A stretch of DNA of 64,000 bases from Variovorax sp. N23 (GTDB taxonomy: Bacteria; Pseudomonadota; Gammaproteobacteria; Burkholderiales; Burkholderiaceae_C): positions 1-64,000 of the forward strand of contig NZ_JAOOPY010000020.1 of assembly GCF_025486315.1 (NCBI RefSeq). The letters are read 5' to 3'. The translations under genes and the position numbers were made by a program. The notes below the pieces were generated by a model that was given only the letters and a program-made list of their open reading frames with translations, did not search any database and was not told the DNA's origin. Shown piece by piece: positions 37,980 to 46,600 of this stretch. How positions within the stretch are numbered: position 1 is the first letter of the stretch; each line of letters starts with the position of its first letter.

Positions 37980-38755
37980 CAATGCGCCTGGTGCGAGGAA
38001 AGAATCTGCCCGAGAAACTGCCTGGTCTTCTCGTTCTGCGGGTTGCCGAAGAACTCGGTCGGTGGTGCCTGTTCGATGATCTTGCCGTCGGCCATGAAGA
38101 TCACGCGGTCGGCCACGCTGCGGGCGAAGCCCATCTCGTGCGTCACGCACAGCATGGTCATGCCGTCGTCGGCCAGCGAGATCATGGTGTCGAGCACTTC
38201 CTTGACCATCTCCGGGTCGAGCGCCGAGGTGGGCTCGTCGAACAGCATGATCTTGGGCGTCATGCACAGCGCGCGCGCAATGGCCACGCGCTGCTGCTGC
38301 CCGCCGGAGAGCTGGCTCGGGTACTTCTTCGCCTGTTCGGGAATGCGCACACGGGTGAGGTACTTCATCGCCACCTCCTCGGCCTGCGCCTTGCTCATGC
38401 CGCGCGAGCGCATCGGCGCCAGCGTGCAGTTCTCGAGGATGGTGAGGTGCGGGAACAGGTTGAACTGCTGGAACACCATGCCGACCTCGGCGCGCACCGC
38501 GTCGACGTTCTTGCCGCCGGCGGTGAGGTCGATGCCGTCGACCACGATGCGGCCCTGCTGCACCGTCTCGAGCCGGTTGATGCAGCGGATGAGCGTCGAC
38601 TTCCCCGAGCCCGACGGCCCGCAGATCACGATGCGCTCGCCCGCGCGCACCGCGAGGTCGATGCCGGTCAACACCTGGAATTCGCCGTACCACTTGTTCA
38701 CGCCCTCGAGGCGGATGATGGGCTCGGCGCCGTTCGTCGTCACTGCGTCGGTCAT
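37979..38755 (-). CDS. ABC importer ATPase, polar-amino-acid type
   Basis: 258 residues: Walker A GPSGSGKSTLI, signature LSGGQQQRVAIARAL, Walker B IMLFDEPTSALDPE, switch CVTHEMGFAR. It has the GlnQ/HisP-type signature, but it is co-transcribed with 2-ketogluconate genes, so the substrate here is probably the sugar acid. Overlaps kguE by one base. Confidence 0.88.
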   Translation of the reverse strand: MTDAVTTNGAEPIIRLEGVNKWYGEFQVLTGIDLAVRAGERIVICGPSGSGKSTLIRCINRLETVQQGRIVVDGIDLTAGGKNVDAVRAEVGMVFQQFNLFPHLTILENCTLAPMRSRGMSKAQAEEVAMKYLTRVRIPEQAKKYPSQLSGGQQQRVAIARALCMTPKIMLFDEPTSALDPEMVKEVLDTMISLADDGMTMLCVTHEMGFARSVADRVIFMADGKIIEQAPPTEFFGNPQNEKTRQFLGQILSSHQAH

Positions 38756-38776
38756 GGAAGTTCCGTCAGGTCGTGC

Positions 38777-39586
38777 TTACTGCAGCTTGGGCAGGTCGGC
38801 GCCCAGCCACTTTTGATACAGCTTGTTGAGTTCACCGTTGGCGGTGTTCTTCGCGACGAAGTCGTTCACGGCCTTGGTCAGCTCGTCCTGGCCCGGACGC
38901 ATGGCGATGCCCATGGCCTGCTGCATCAGGTTGAACTTGTTCTCGAAGGTGTTCGGCGGCACGCGCTTGGCGATCTGCGCGGCCACGGTGACCGAGCAGC
39001 CGATGGCGTCGACCTGGCCCGACATCAGCGCCTGCATGGCCGATGCGTCGTCGTCGAAGCGGCGGATCTCGGTGCCTTCCGGTGCAGCCTTGGTCACGGC
39101 GACGTCCTGCGTCGATGCGCGGGCCACGCCGATGCGCTGACCCTTCAGGTCGGCACCGGACTTGATGTTGGCGCTGGTCTTGCCGTACAGCACGATGGTC
39201 GCGGCGGCGTAGGGCGTGGAGAACTGCACCTGCTTCGCGCGCTCGGGCGTGACGGCCAGCGAGGCGACCAGCAGGTCGACCTTGTTGGTCAGCAGGAAGG
39301 GAATGCGGTTCGGGCCGGTGACCGGCACGATGTTGGCCTTGACGCCCCAGTCCTTGGCCAGCAGCTTGGCCACGTCGGCGTCGTAGCCGTCGGGTTCGTT
39401 CTTGGCGTTGGTCGTGCCGTAGGGCGGGAAGTCGACCAGCATGCCGATGGTGATCTCGCCCTTCTTCTTGATGTCGGCCACCGACTGCGCGGCGGCGAAG
39501 GGGGCGAAGACGGTGAGCGCGGCGCCCAGGCCGAGGGCGGCCAGTGCGGCGGTGGTGCTGCGGCGGGTGGTGTTGAACGAGGTCAT
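38777..39586 (-). CDS. ABC importer solute-binding protein (SBP family 3)
   Basis: 269 residues with signal peptide (ALAALGLGAALTVFAPFAAAQ) and the family-3 pattern (KKGEITIGMLVDFPPYGTTNAKNEPDGYDADVAKLLAKDWG; IGVARASTQDVAV). Periplasmic receptor of the importer. Family members usually bind amino acids; context points to 2-ketogluconate or a related aldonate. Confidence 0.88.
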   Translation of the reverse strand: MTSFNTTRRSTTAALAALGLGAALTVFAPFAAAQSVADIKKKGEITIGMLVDFPPYGTTNAKNEPDGYDADVAKLLAKDWGVKANIVPVTGPNRIPFLLTNKVDLLVASLAVTPERAKQVQFSTPYAAATIVLYGKTSANIKSGADLKGQRIGVARASTQDVAVTKAAPEGTEIRRFDDDASAMQALMSGQVDAIGCSVTVAAQIAKRVPPNTFENKFNLMQQAMGIAMRPGQDELTKAVNDFVAKNTANGELNKLYQKWLGADLPKLQ

Positions 39587-39634
39587 GTCGAAGTCTCCTA
39601 GGTTGGGATCGAAACGGGAAAGATGAAAGCGGTG

Positions 39635-40288
39635 TCAGCGTGCGAGCGCGAGGTTGCGCTTGCGTTCCATGCGGGCCGCCAGCAGCGACAGCGGCCAGCA
39701 GATCGCGAAGTAGATGGCGGCCACGGTTGTGAAGACGTACAGCGGCTGGAAGGTCGCGTTGTTGATGATCTGCCCGGCGCGCGTGATCTCGGTGAAGCCG
39801 ATGATGGCCGCCAGTGAGGTGCCCTTGATGATCTGCACCACGTAGCCGACCGTCGGCGCCAGCGCGATCTTGAAGGCCTGCGGCAGCACCACGTCGCGCA
39901 TGCGCGAGGCGTACTTGAGGTTGAGCGCATGCGCCGCCTCGATCTGCCCGCGCGGGATCGCCTCGATACAGCCGCGCCAGATCTCGCCCAGGAAGGCCGC
40001 ACTGTTGAGGATGAGCGCCGCGCCGGCGGCGATCCATGGGTTGATGTCCAGCCCCAGCACCGGGGCGCCGAAGAAGATCAGGAAGAGCTGCAGCAGCAGC
40101 GGCGTGCCCTGGAAGATCTGGATGAAGCCGATGGCGAGGCCGCGTGCGGTCTTGCTCTCGGACGTGCGGGCCAGCGCGATGACCAGGCCGAGGATCGCAC
40201 CGCCGACGAAGGCGATGGCCGACAGCGCCAGGGTCCACTTGGCGGCTTCGAGGATGAAGAGGAATTCGGGATAGCCGAAGGTACGCAT
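39635..40288 (-). CDS. ABC importer permease, polar-amino-acid type
   Basis: 217 residues, His/Glu/Gln/Arg/opine permease family with EAA loop (AIPRGQIEAAHALNLKYASRMRDVVLPQAFKIALAP) and about five membrane helices. Pairs with the permease encoded 15 bases upstream to form the heterodimeric channel. Confidence 0.88.
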   Translation of the reverse strand: MRTFGYPEFLFILEAAKWTLALSAIAFVGGAILGLVIALARTSESKTARGLAIGFIQIFQGTPLLLQLFLIFFGAPVLGLDINPWIAAGAALILNSAAFLGEIWRGCIEAIPRGQIEAAHALNLKYASRMRDVVLPQAFKIALAPTVGYVVQIIKGTSLAAIIGFTEITRAGQIINNATFQPLYVFTTVAAIYFAICWPLSLLAARMERKRNLALAR

Positions 40289-40303
40289 GAGTGTTCTCCG
40301 GGC

Positions 40304-40975
40304 TTATCGACGATCGGGGTAGTTGAGCGTGCGCTGGTAGATCAGCTTGAACAGGGCCGAGAAGGCCATCGCCAGCACCAGGTAGATGGCGGCGACCACG
40401 ATGTAGATCTCGAAGCTGCGGAAGGTCTGCGACTGCAGGTTGGCCGCGACCGAGGTCAGGTCGTCCGCCGAGATGACCGACACCACCGCCGAGCTCAGCA
40501 TCAGCAGGATGAACTGGCTGGTGAGCGCCGGGTAGATCGCCTTGAGCGCCGGCTTGATGATGATGAAGCGGAAGATCTCCCAGGGCTTGAGGTTGAGCGC
40601 CCTGCCCGCCTCGATCTGGCCACGCGGGATCGACTCGATGCCGGCGCGGATGATCTCCGTGGCATACGCGCCGAGGTTCACCACCATGGCCGTCAGCGCC
40701 GCCGTGTAGGGCGACCAGCGCAGCCCGATGGCCGGCAATGCGAAGAAAAAGAAGAACAACTGCACCAGGAACGGCGTGTTGCGGATCACCTCGATGTAGG
40801 CATTGACGATGAAGCGCAGCCAGCTCGGCCCGGAGGTCTTGCCCCAGGCGCAGAACACTGCCACAACGAGGCCGAGCGCGGTGGCGATGAGCGACAGCTG
40901 GACGGTGATCCAGGTGCCCTTGAGCAGCAGCGGCCAGGCCGCGAAGACCGCGTCGAACTGGAATTGGTAATTCAC
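40304..40975 (-). CDS. ABC importer permease, polar-amino-acid type (first gene of the kgu operon)
   Basis: 223 residues from a GTG at 40975 (VNYQFQFDAVFAAWPLLLKG); EAA loop SIPRGQIEAGRALNLKPWEIFRFIIIKPALKAI. The frame is open further upstream to 41107, but that part would run through the operator and has no membrane-protein character, so the GTG is preferred despite a weak ribosome site. It heads the operon permease-permease-SBP-ATPase-kguE-kguK-kguD-ptxS. Confidence 0.85.
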   Translation of the reverse strand: MNYQFQFDAVFAAWPLLLKGTWITVQLSLIATALGLVVAVFCAWGKTSGPSWLRFIVNAYIEVIRNTPFLVQLFFFFFALPAIGLRWSPYTAALTAMVVNLGAYATEIIRAGIESIPRGQIEAGRALNLKPWEIFRFIIIKPALKAIYPALTSQFILLMLSSAVVSVISADDLTSVAANLQSQTFRSFEIYIVVAAIYLVLAMAFSALFKLIYQRTLNYPDRR

Positions 40976-41022
40976 GGAATAGGCCCCGCGGACAGGGATC
41001 GGTGCATGGGCTGAGCAGTGTA

Positions 41023-41036
41023 TGAAACCGGTTTCA
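41023..41036. promoter_or_regulatory. PtxS-type operator
   Basis: TGAAACCGGTTTCA, a perfect 14-base palindrome, lies 47 bases upstream of the first permease start. It is identical to the sequence reported for Pseudomonas PtxS binding, and the operon ends in a ptxS-like gene. A TACACT -10-like hexamer follows it directly on the minus strand, so bound repressor would cover the promoter. Confidence 0.85.
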
Positions 41037-41204
41037 GACCGGCATCGGTGTTTACCCTGCATGCCAGAAGACCGCGGGTTCAAGGCTCGCCCACGGCCCG
41101 CTGCCATCCTCCGTCACGCCCTTGGCCACGCCATGTTTCCCCGAGCGAATCCTCCTCGGCATCGAGTTGCAATAGTTGAGAAAATGTTACAGTAGGAAAC
41201 AATC

Positions 41205-42815
41205 ATGAACCAAATGCGCCGACGGGATTTGCACTCGGTCGGCACCGCTCCCGCCCTCACCGAGACCTCCGTGACACGTCCGACCTCCGCACTCATCCCG
41301 CGCGCCGCTCCTGCCCTCGCCCTCGCCAGCGCCCTCCTGTTGATCACCGGTTGCTCATCGCTGACGCTCGACAGCGCCAGATTGAGCGCCGCCGAGGTGA
41401 AGTCCACCCTCGCGGCCGACAGGGAGGCGCTCGCGCGCGATGTCGAACCGCTCGCCGGGCCGCTGACGATGGAAGGCGCGGTGGCTCGTGCCATCAAGTA
41501 CAACGCGGATCGCCGTTACCGTGCGATGGAAGAGGCCGTCGCCATGGGCGCCTTCGAGGTCGGCCAGTTCGACATGCTGCCCAAGGTGATCGCCTCGGCC
41601 GGCTACCGCAACCGCAGCAACGACCTGATCACACGCAGCACCGACTCCGTCACGGGCCAGCCTTCGCTCGCCAACCCGTACATCTCGTCGAGCCGCGAAG
41701 CGTGGACCGGCGACGTCGGCATTTCCTGGAGCCTGCTCGACTTCGGCCAGAGCTACTACGCGGCGAGGCAGAACGCCGACCGCGTGCTGATCGCGGGCGA
41801 GCGCCGTCGCAAGGCCCTGCACAACCTGATGCAGGAAGTGCGCGCCGCCTACTGGCGCGTGGTCGCAGCACAGCAGTTGCTGCCCGTGCTGCGCACGACC
41901 ATCACCGACTCGGAAGCCGCGCTGCAGGATTCGCAGAAGGTCGAGGCCGCCAAGATCCGCTCACCGCTGGAACCGCTGCGCTACCAGCGGCAGCTGCTGG
42001 AGAACCTGCGCCTGCTGGAGCTGATCGAGCAGGAGCTGTCCACCGCGCGCGTGGAACTCGCCTCGCTGACCAACCTGCCGCTCGCGAGCACCTTCACCGT
42101 GGTCGAACCGGCCGCCGACAACAACGGCGGCTGGCTGCAGCAGCCCGTCGAACAGCTCGAGGAGTTCGCGCTGATGCGCAACCCCGATCTGCGCGAAGGC
42201 ATGTACAACGCCCGCATCGCGCAGCAGGAAACCCGCCGCACGCTGCTCAAGCTCTTCCCCGGGGTGTCCTTCAACTACGGCTTCCGCAGCAGCAGCGACT
42301 CGTACCTCATCCACCGCCAATGGACGGAGACCGGCGCGCAGATCTCCTTCAACCTGCTGGGCCTCTTGTCCGCGCCGGCCCAGATGCGCCTGGCCGACAC
42401 GGGGGTCGCGCTGGCCAACCAGCGCCGCATGGCCACGCAGATGGCCGTGCTCACGCAACTGCACATCGCCCGCCTGCAATATGCGAACGCGACGAGCCAG
42501 CTGGCGCGCGCCGATGCCATCGTGGGCGTCGACAACCGCCTGGCACAGCAGGTGGCCAACCAGGAAGAAGCCCGGAAGATGACGGTCCTGGACCGCGTGT
42601 CGCAGCAGAGCGCGGCGGTGCTGTCGCAGCTGCGCCGCTACCAGGCGCTGTCGAACAGCCAGGCCGCGGCATCGCGGCTGCAGGCCACCCTGGGCCTCGA
42701 ACCCGTGGTGCCCGACGCGGCCACCACGCCGCTGTCGGACCTCACCACCGCCGTGGCGGCCTCGATGCAGTCCTGGAACCGGGGGCAGCTGCCGCCGGCC
42801 GAGGCCGCACCGTGA
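41205..42815 (+). CDS. TolC-family outer-membrane efflux lipoprotein
   Basis: 536 residues: signal with lipobox ITGC (Cys50, after an unusually long ~35-residue lead), then two outer-membrane-efflux-protein repeats rich in long helices (RRKALHNLMQEVRAAYWRVVAAQQLLPVLRTTITDSEAALQD). It forms the outer-membrane duct of a tripartite exporter. AGGAAAC lies before the ATG. First of five genes with overlapping or near-touching ends that continue with a membrane-fusion protein and a giant surface protein, so its likely cargo is that protein. Confidence 0.87.
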   Translation: MNQMRRRDLHSVGTAPALTETSVTRPTSALIPRAAPALALASALLLITGCSSLTLDSARLSAAEVKSTLAADREALARDVEPLAGPLTMEGAVARAIKYNADRRYRAMEEAVAMGAFEVGQFDMLPKVIASAGYRNRSNDLITRSTDSVTGQPSLANPYISSSREAWTGDVGISWSLLDFGQSYYAARQNADRVLIAGERRRKALHNLMQEVRAAYWRVVAAQQLLPVLRTTITDSEAALQDSQKVEAAKIRSPLEPLRYQRQLLENLRLLELIEQELSTARVELASLTNLPLASTFTVVEPAADNNGGWLQQPVEQLEEFALMRNPDLREGMYNARIAQQETRRTLLKLFPGVSFNYGFRSSSDSYLIHRQWTETGAQISFNLLGLLSAPAQMRLADTGVALANQRRMATQMAVLTQLHIARLQYANATSQLARADAIVGVDNRLAQQVANQEEARKMTVLDRVSQQSAAVLSQLRRYQALSNSQAAASRLQATLGLEPVVPDAATTPLSDLTTAVAASMQSWNRGQLPPAEAAP

Positions 42816-43576
42816 GCGTCGCTGCAAGCCTGCGGTGGTCGCTGGCCGCCTGGAGTCTGGCGATGGCGTGCACGCCGCCGGTCTGGGCCGCCAGCGAGAC
42901 GGCGCTCGACATGCGCGAGATCCGCGCGCAGCTCGCCCCCCGGCGCTACACGACGGTGGCCGCCGAGATCGGCGCCAAGATCACGCGCCTGCCGGTCGTC
43001 GAGGGCTCGGCCTTCCGGCAGGGGCAGGTGCTCGTGCAGTTCGACTGCTCGCTGCAACAGGCGCAGCTGGCCCGCGCGCAGGCCGCGCTGATGGCCGCCG
43101 ACACCAACTGGCGCGGCAACCAGAAGCTGGCCGAACTCAATTCGGTCGGCACCGTCGAGCTGGAGATGTCCAAGGCGGAGACGCTCAAGGCCCAGGCCGA
43201 AGTCGCCGCCAACCGCGCGCTGCTCGGCAAGTGCCAGGTCGCCGCGCCGTATGCGGGCCGCGTCGCCGAACAGAAGGTGCGTGAACAGCAGTACGTGCAG
43301 CCCGGTCAGGCGCTGCTCGAGATCCTGGACGACAGCACGCTCGAGCTCGAGTTCATCGTGCCTTCACGGTGGCTCGTCTGGCTGCGCAACGGCTCGACCT
43401 TCCAGGTGAGCATCGACGAGACGGGCAAGACCTACCCGGCCAAGGTGCAGCGCATCGGCGCGCGGGTCGACCCGGTCACGCAGTCGATCAAGCTGAACGC
43501 GGTGATCGACGGCCGCTTCGCCGAGCTCATGGCCGGCATGAGCGGCAAGGTGCTGATCGCGCCGCCGGCACGCTGA
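42812..43576 (+). CDS. Periplasmic membrane-fusion (HlyD/AcrA-like) protein
   Basis: 254 residues with a signal peptide (LRWSLAAWSLAMACTPPVWA), a split lipoyl domain (VAAEIGAKITRLPVVEGSAFRQGQVLVQFD ... CQVAAPYAGRVAEQKVREQQYVQPGQ), a helical hairpin between the halves, and a beta-barrel (VDPVTQSIKLNAVIDG). It has no N-terminal membrane anchor beyond the signal. The GTG start overlaps the tolC-like stop by GTGA. It should bridge the outer-membrane duct to an inner-membrane component. Confidence 0.87.
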   Translation: MSVAASLRWSLAAWSLAMACTPPVWAASETALDMREIRAQLAPRRYTTVAAEIGAKITRLPVVEGSAFRQGQVLVQFDCSLQQAQLARAQAALMAADTNWRGNQKLAELNSVGTVELEMSKAETLKAQAEVAANRALLGKCQVAAPYAGRVAEQKVREQQYVQPGQALLEILDDSTLELEFIVPSRWLVWLRNGSTFQVSIDETGKTYPAKVQRIGARVDPVTQSIKLNAVIDGRFAELMAGMSGKVLIAPPAR

Positions 43577-43651
43577 GGCCTTGCCCGACCCCATCCCCGC
43601 GGAGATTCCGCGCCCAGTCCCTGCGCCACGGTGCGCCCCGAGGAGCCCCTC

Positions 43652-46600
43652 TTGTCCCCTTCGACCCCGTTCCTTTCGCGCATCGCCGGGCGCACCACGA
43701 CGCAACGGCCCCTGCGCCGGACCTCGCAGCTCCTGTCGCTGGAGCAGCGCTTCATGTTCGACGGCGCGGCCGTCGATGCGGCACACGCCGCCGAGCCGGC
43801 GCATGACAGCGCACCGCCGCCCGTGCCGCCCGCTGTCGAGGTGCGCGCGCCTGAGCCGGCGCGCGACCAGGGCAAGAAGGAAGTGGTGCTGGTCGACACC
43901 TCGCTGGCCGACTACAAGACATTGGAAGCCGGCGTGCGCGAGGGCGTCGGCATCGTCGAGTTCGACGGCACGAAGGACGGCCTCGCGCAGATCGCCGCCT
44001 GGGCCGCCAGCCAGGAAGGCTACGATGCCATCCACATCCTCTCGCACGGATCGGAAGGCGTGATCAACCTCGGCAGCATGCAGCTTAACCAAGCGTCGCT
44101 GGTGAGCTCCGCCGTGCAAACCGAACTGACCCGGCTGGGCCAGGCGTTGAGCACCGACGGGGACCTGCTGTTGTATGGCTGTGATGTCGGCGCCGGCGCC
44201 GGCAGCGCGCTGCTGTCGGGCATCGCGAAGGCCACCGGCGCCGACGTCGCCGCCTCGACCGACACCACCGGCGCCGCGCGCCTCGGTGGCAACTGGACCC
44301 TGGAAGCGCACGACGGCACCATCGACGCGCGCGAACTGGCGCTGACGCAGTACGACGGCGCGCTGACGCTGGTGCCTTTCATCTACGGCACCGACGCCGA
44401 CGAGTCGATGCCGCGCACCTCCATCGTCAAGACCGTGTCCGGACACAACATCACCTTCACCGGCCCGGAGATGTACCTCTTCGCCAACGGCACTCCGGAC
44501 GACGGTCTGTATCCCTACGCCTCCGACGGCAGCAACGGAGTGAGGCTCACCGTCACGGCCGCGGCCGGGTACTCCTTCGACATCAGCTCCTTCGGCGTCC
44601 AGGCCATCAGCGGGGCGGTCAATTTCAACATCACCTGGGCCGACGGCACCACCTCGTCCTTCACCCAGAGCGGCTTCAACATGGCTGGCGTGGTCTCGAC
44701 GGTATCGGGCTTCAACACCGCGCTCGACGACATGCGCAGCGTCACGATCACATCGAGCGACTACACGACCTTCCAAAACTTCAACATCACCGACGTCAAG
44801 CTGCTGCCGCCAGTCGCGAAGGTCAACAGCGCGAGCCTGGGGGCTGACACTGGGACTAGCGGCAGCGACTTCATCACCAATACGGCTGCCCAGCTCATCA
44901 GCGGCACGCTGTCGGCCAACCTGGCCAGCGGCGAAAAGGTCCAGGTTTCCTACGACAACGGCAGCACCTGGAGCGACGCCACCACCTATACGGTCGGCAC
45001 CGCCGCCTGGAGCACCACCACGACGCTGGCCGGCAACGGCACTTTTGTGGCCCGCGTGGCCAATGTCGATGCCACGAGCACCGCCTACACGCACACCTAC
45101 ACGCTCGACACCGCCGCACCGACCACCAGCTTCAGCGGCATCGCGCTGTCGGCCGATACCGGCACCAGCAGCACCGACCTCATCACCAAGACCGCGTCCC
45201 AGACCATCACTGCCACGCTCAGCGGCGCGCCGGCCGGCACCGACGTCGTCTGGGGTTCGGTCGACGGCGGCAGCAGCTGGATCGACATCACCAGCAAGGT
45301 CAGCGGCACCACGCTGAGCTGGAACGGCGCCACGCTCGGCGCCGGCAGCAACTCGATCATGCTCAAGGTCACCGACGCCGCCGGCAACGACAGCTCGCTG
45401 AGCTTCCAGAACTACACCCTCGACACCACCGCGCCCACCAAGAGCGTGGCCACGGCCGCCTTCTCCAACGACAGCGGCAGCTCCTCGACGGATTTCATCA
45501 CCAGCCAGGCCGCGCAAACCGTCAGCGGCACCCTGTCGGCCAACCTGGCCAGCGGCGAGACCGTCTATGTCTCGCTCGACAACGGCGCCACCTGGAGCGC
45601 CGCCGCGGCCACCGTCGGCACCAACGCCTGGTCGCTGGCCGGCCGCACGCTGACTGCCAGCAACACGCTCAGGGTCAAGGTCAGCGACACCGCCGGCAAC
45701 GACGGCGCCGTGCTGTCGCAGGCCTATGTCTACGACACCACCGCGCCGACCACCACTTTCGGCGGACTGGCGCTGTCGGCCGACACCGGCGCCAGCAGCA
45801 GCGATTTCATCACCCGCACCGCGGCGCAGACCATCAGCGCCACGCTGAGCGGCACGCTGGCCGGTGGTGACATCCTGTACGGCTCGCTCGATGGCGGCGC
45901 CACCTGGACCGACATCACCGGCAAGCTCAGCGGGATGACGCTGACGTGGAACGGCGTCACCCTGGGCAGCAGCGACACGCTGCAATTGAAGGTGGTCGAC
46001 GCCGCCGGCAACGAGGGCGCCGTGCGCAGCCGGGCCTATGTGCTCGACACCAGCGCGCCGGCCACACCCGGCACCCCGGTGCTGGCCAGCGGCAGCGATG
46101 GCGGCATCTCGAACAGCGACGGCATCACCAACGACAGCACACCGACCTTCACGGGCACCGCGGAAAGCGGCAGCACCGTTAGCGTCTACGACGGCGCGAC
46201 GCTGCTGGGCACCGTCGTGGCCACCGGCGACAGCTGGAACTTTACCGCCGGCTCACTGAGCCAAGGCGGACACACCATCACCGCCGTGTCGACCGACACG
46301 GCCGGCAACGCCTCCGCCGCCTCCGCCGGGCGGACCATCACCATCGACACCACCGCACCGGCGGTCAACTCCGTCGCCGTGCCGGCCAACAACACCTATT
46401 ACAGCGGCGACGCGCTGGACTTCACTGTCAACTTCAACGAAGCGGTCATCGTCGACACCACCGGCGGCACGCCGCGCATCGCCATGGTGGTCGGCGCCAC
46501 CACGCGCTACGCCAGCTATGTGGCGGGCTCGGGCAGCAGCGCACTGATCTTCCGCTACACCGTGGTCAATGGCGACACCGATAGCAACGGCATCACGGTC

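Noticed and set aside
37979..40975. Glutamate/glutamine importer
   Set aside because: The family would suggest an amino acid, but the genes are fused into a kgu operon with a PtxS site, so a sugar acid is the more likely substrate.
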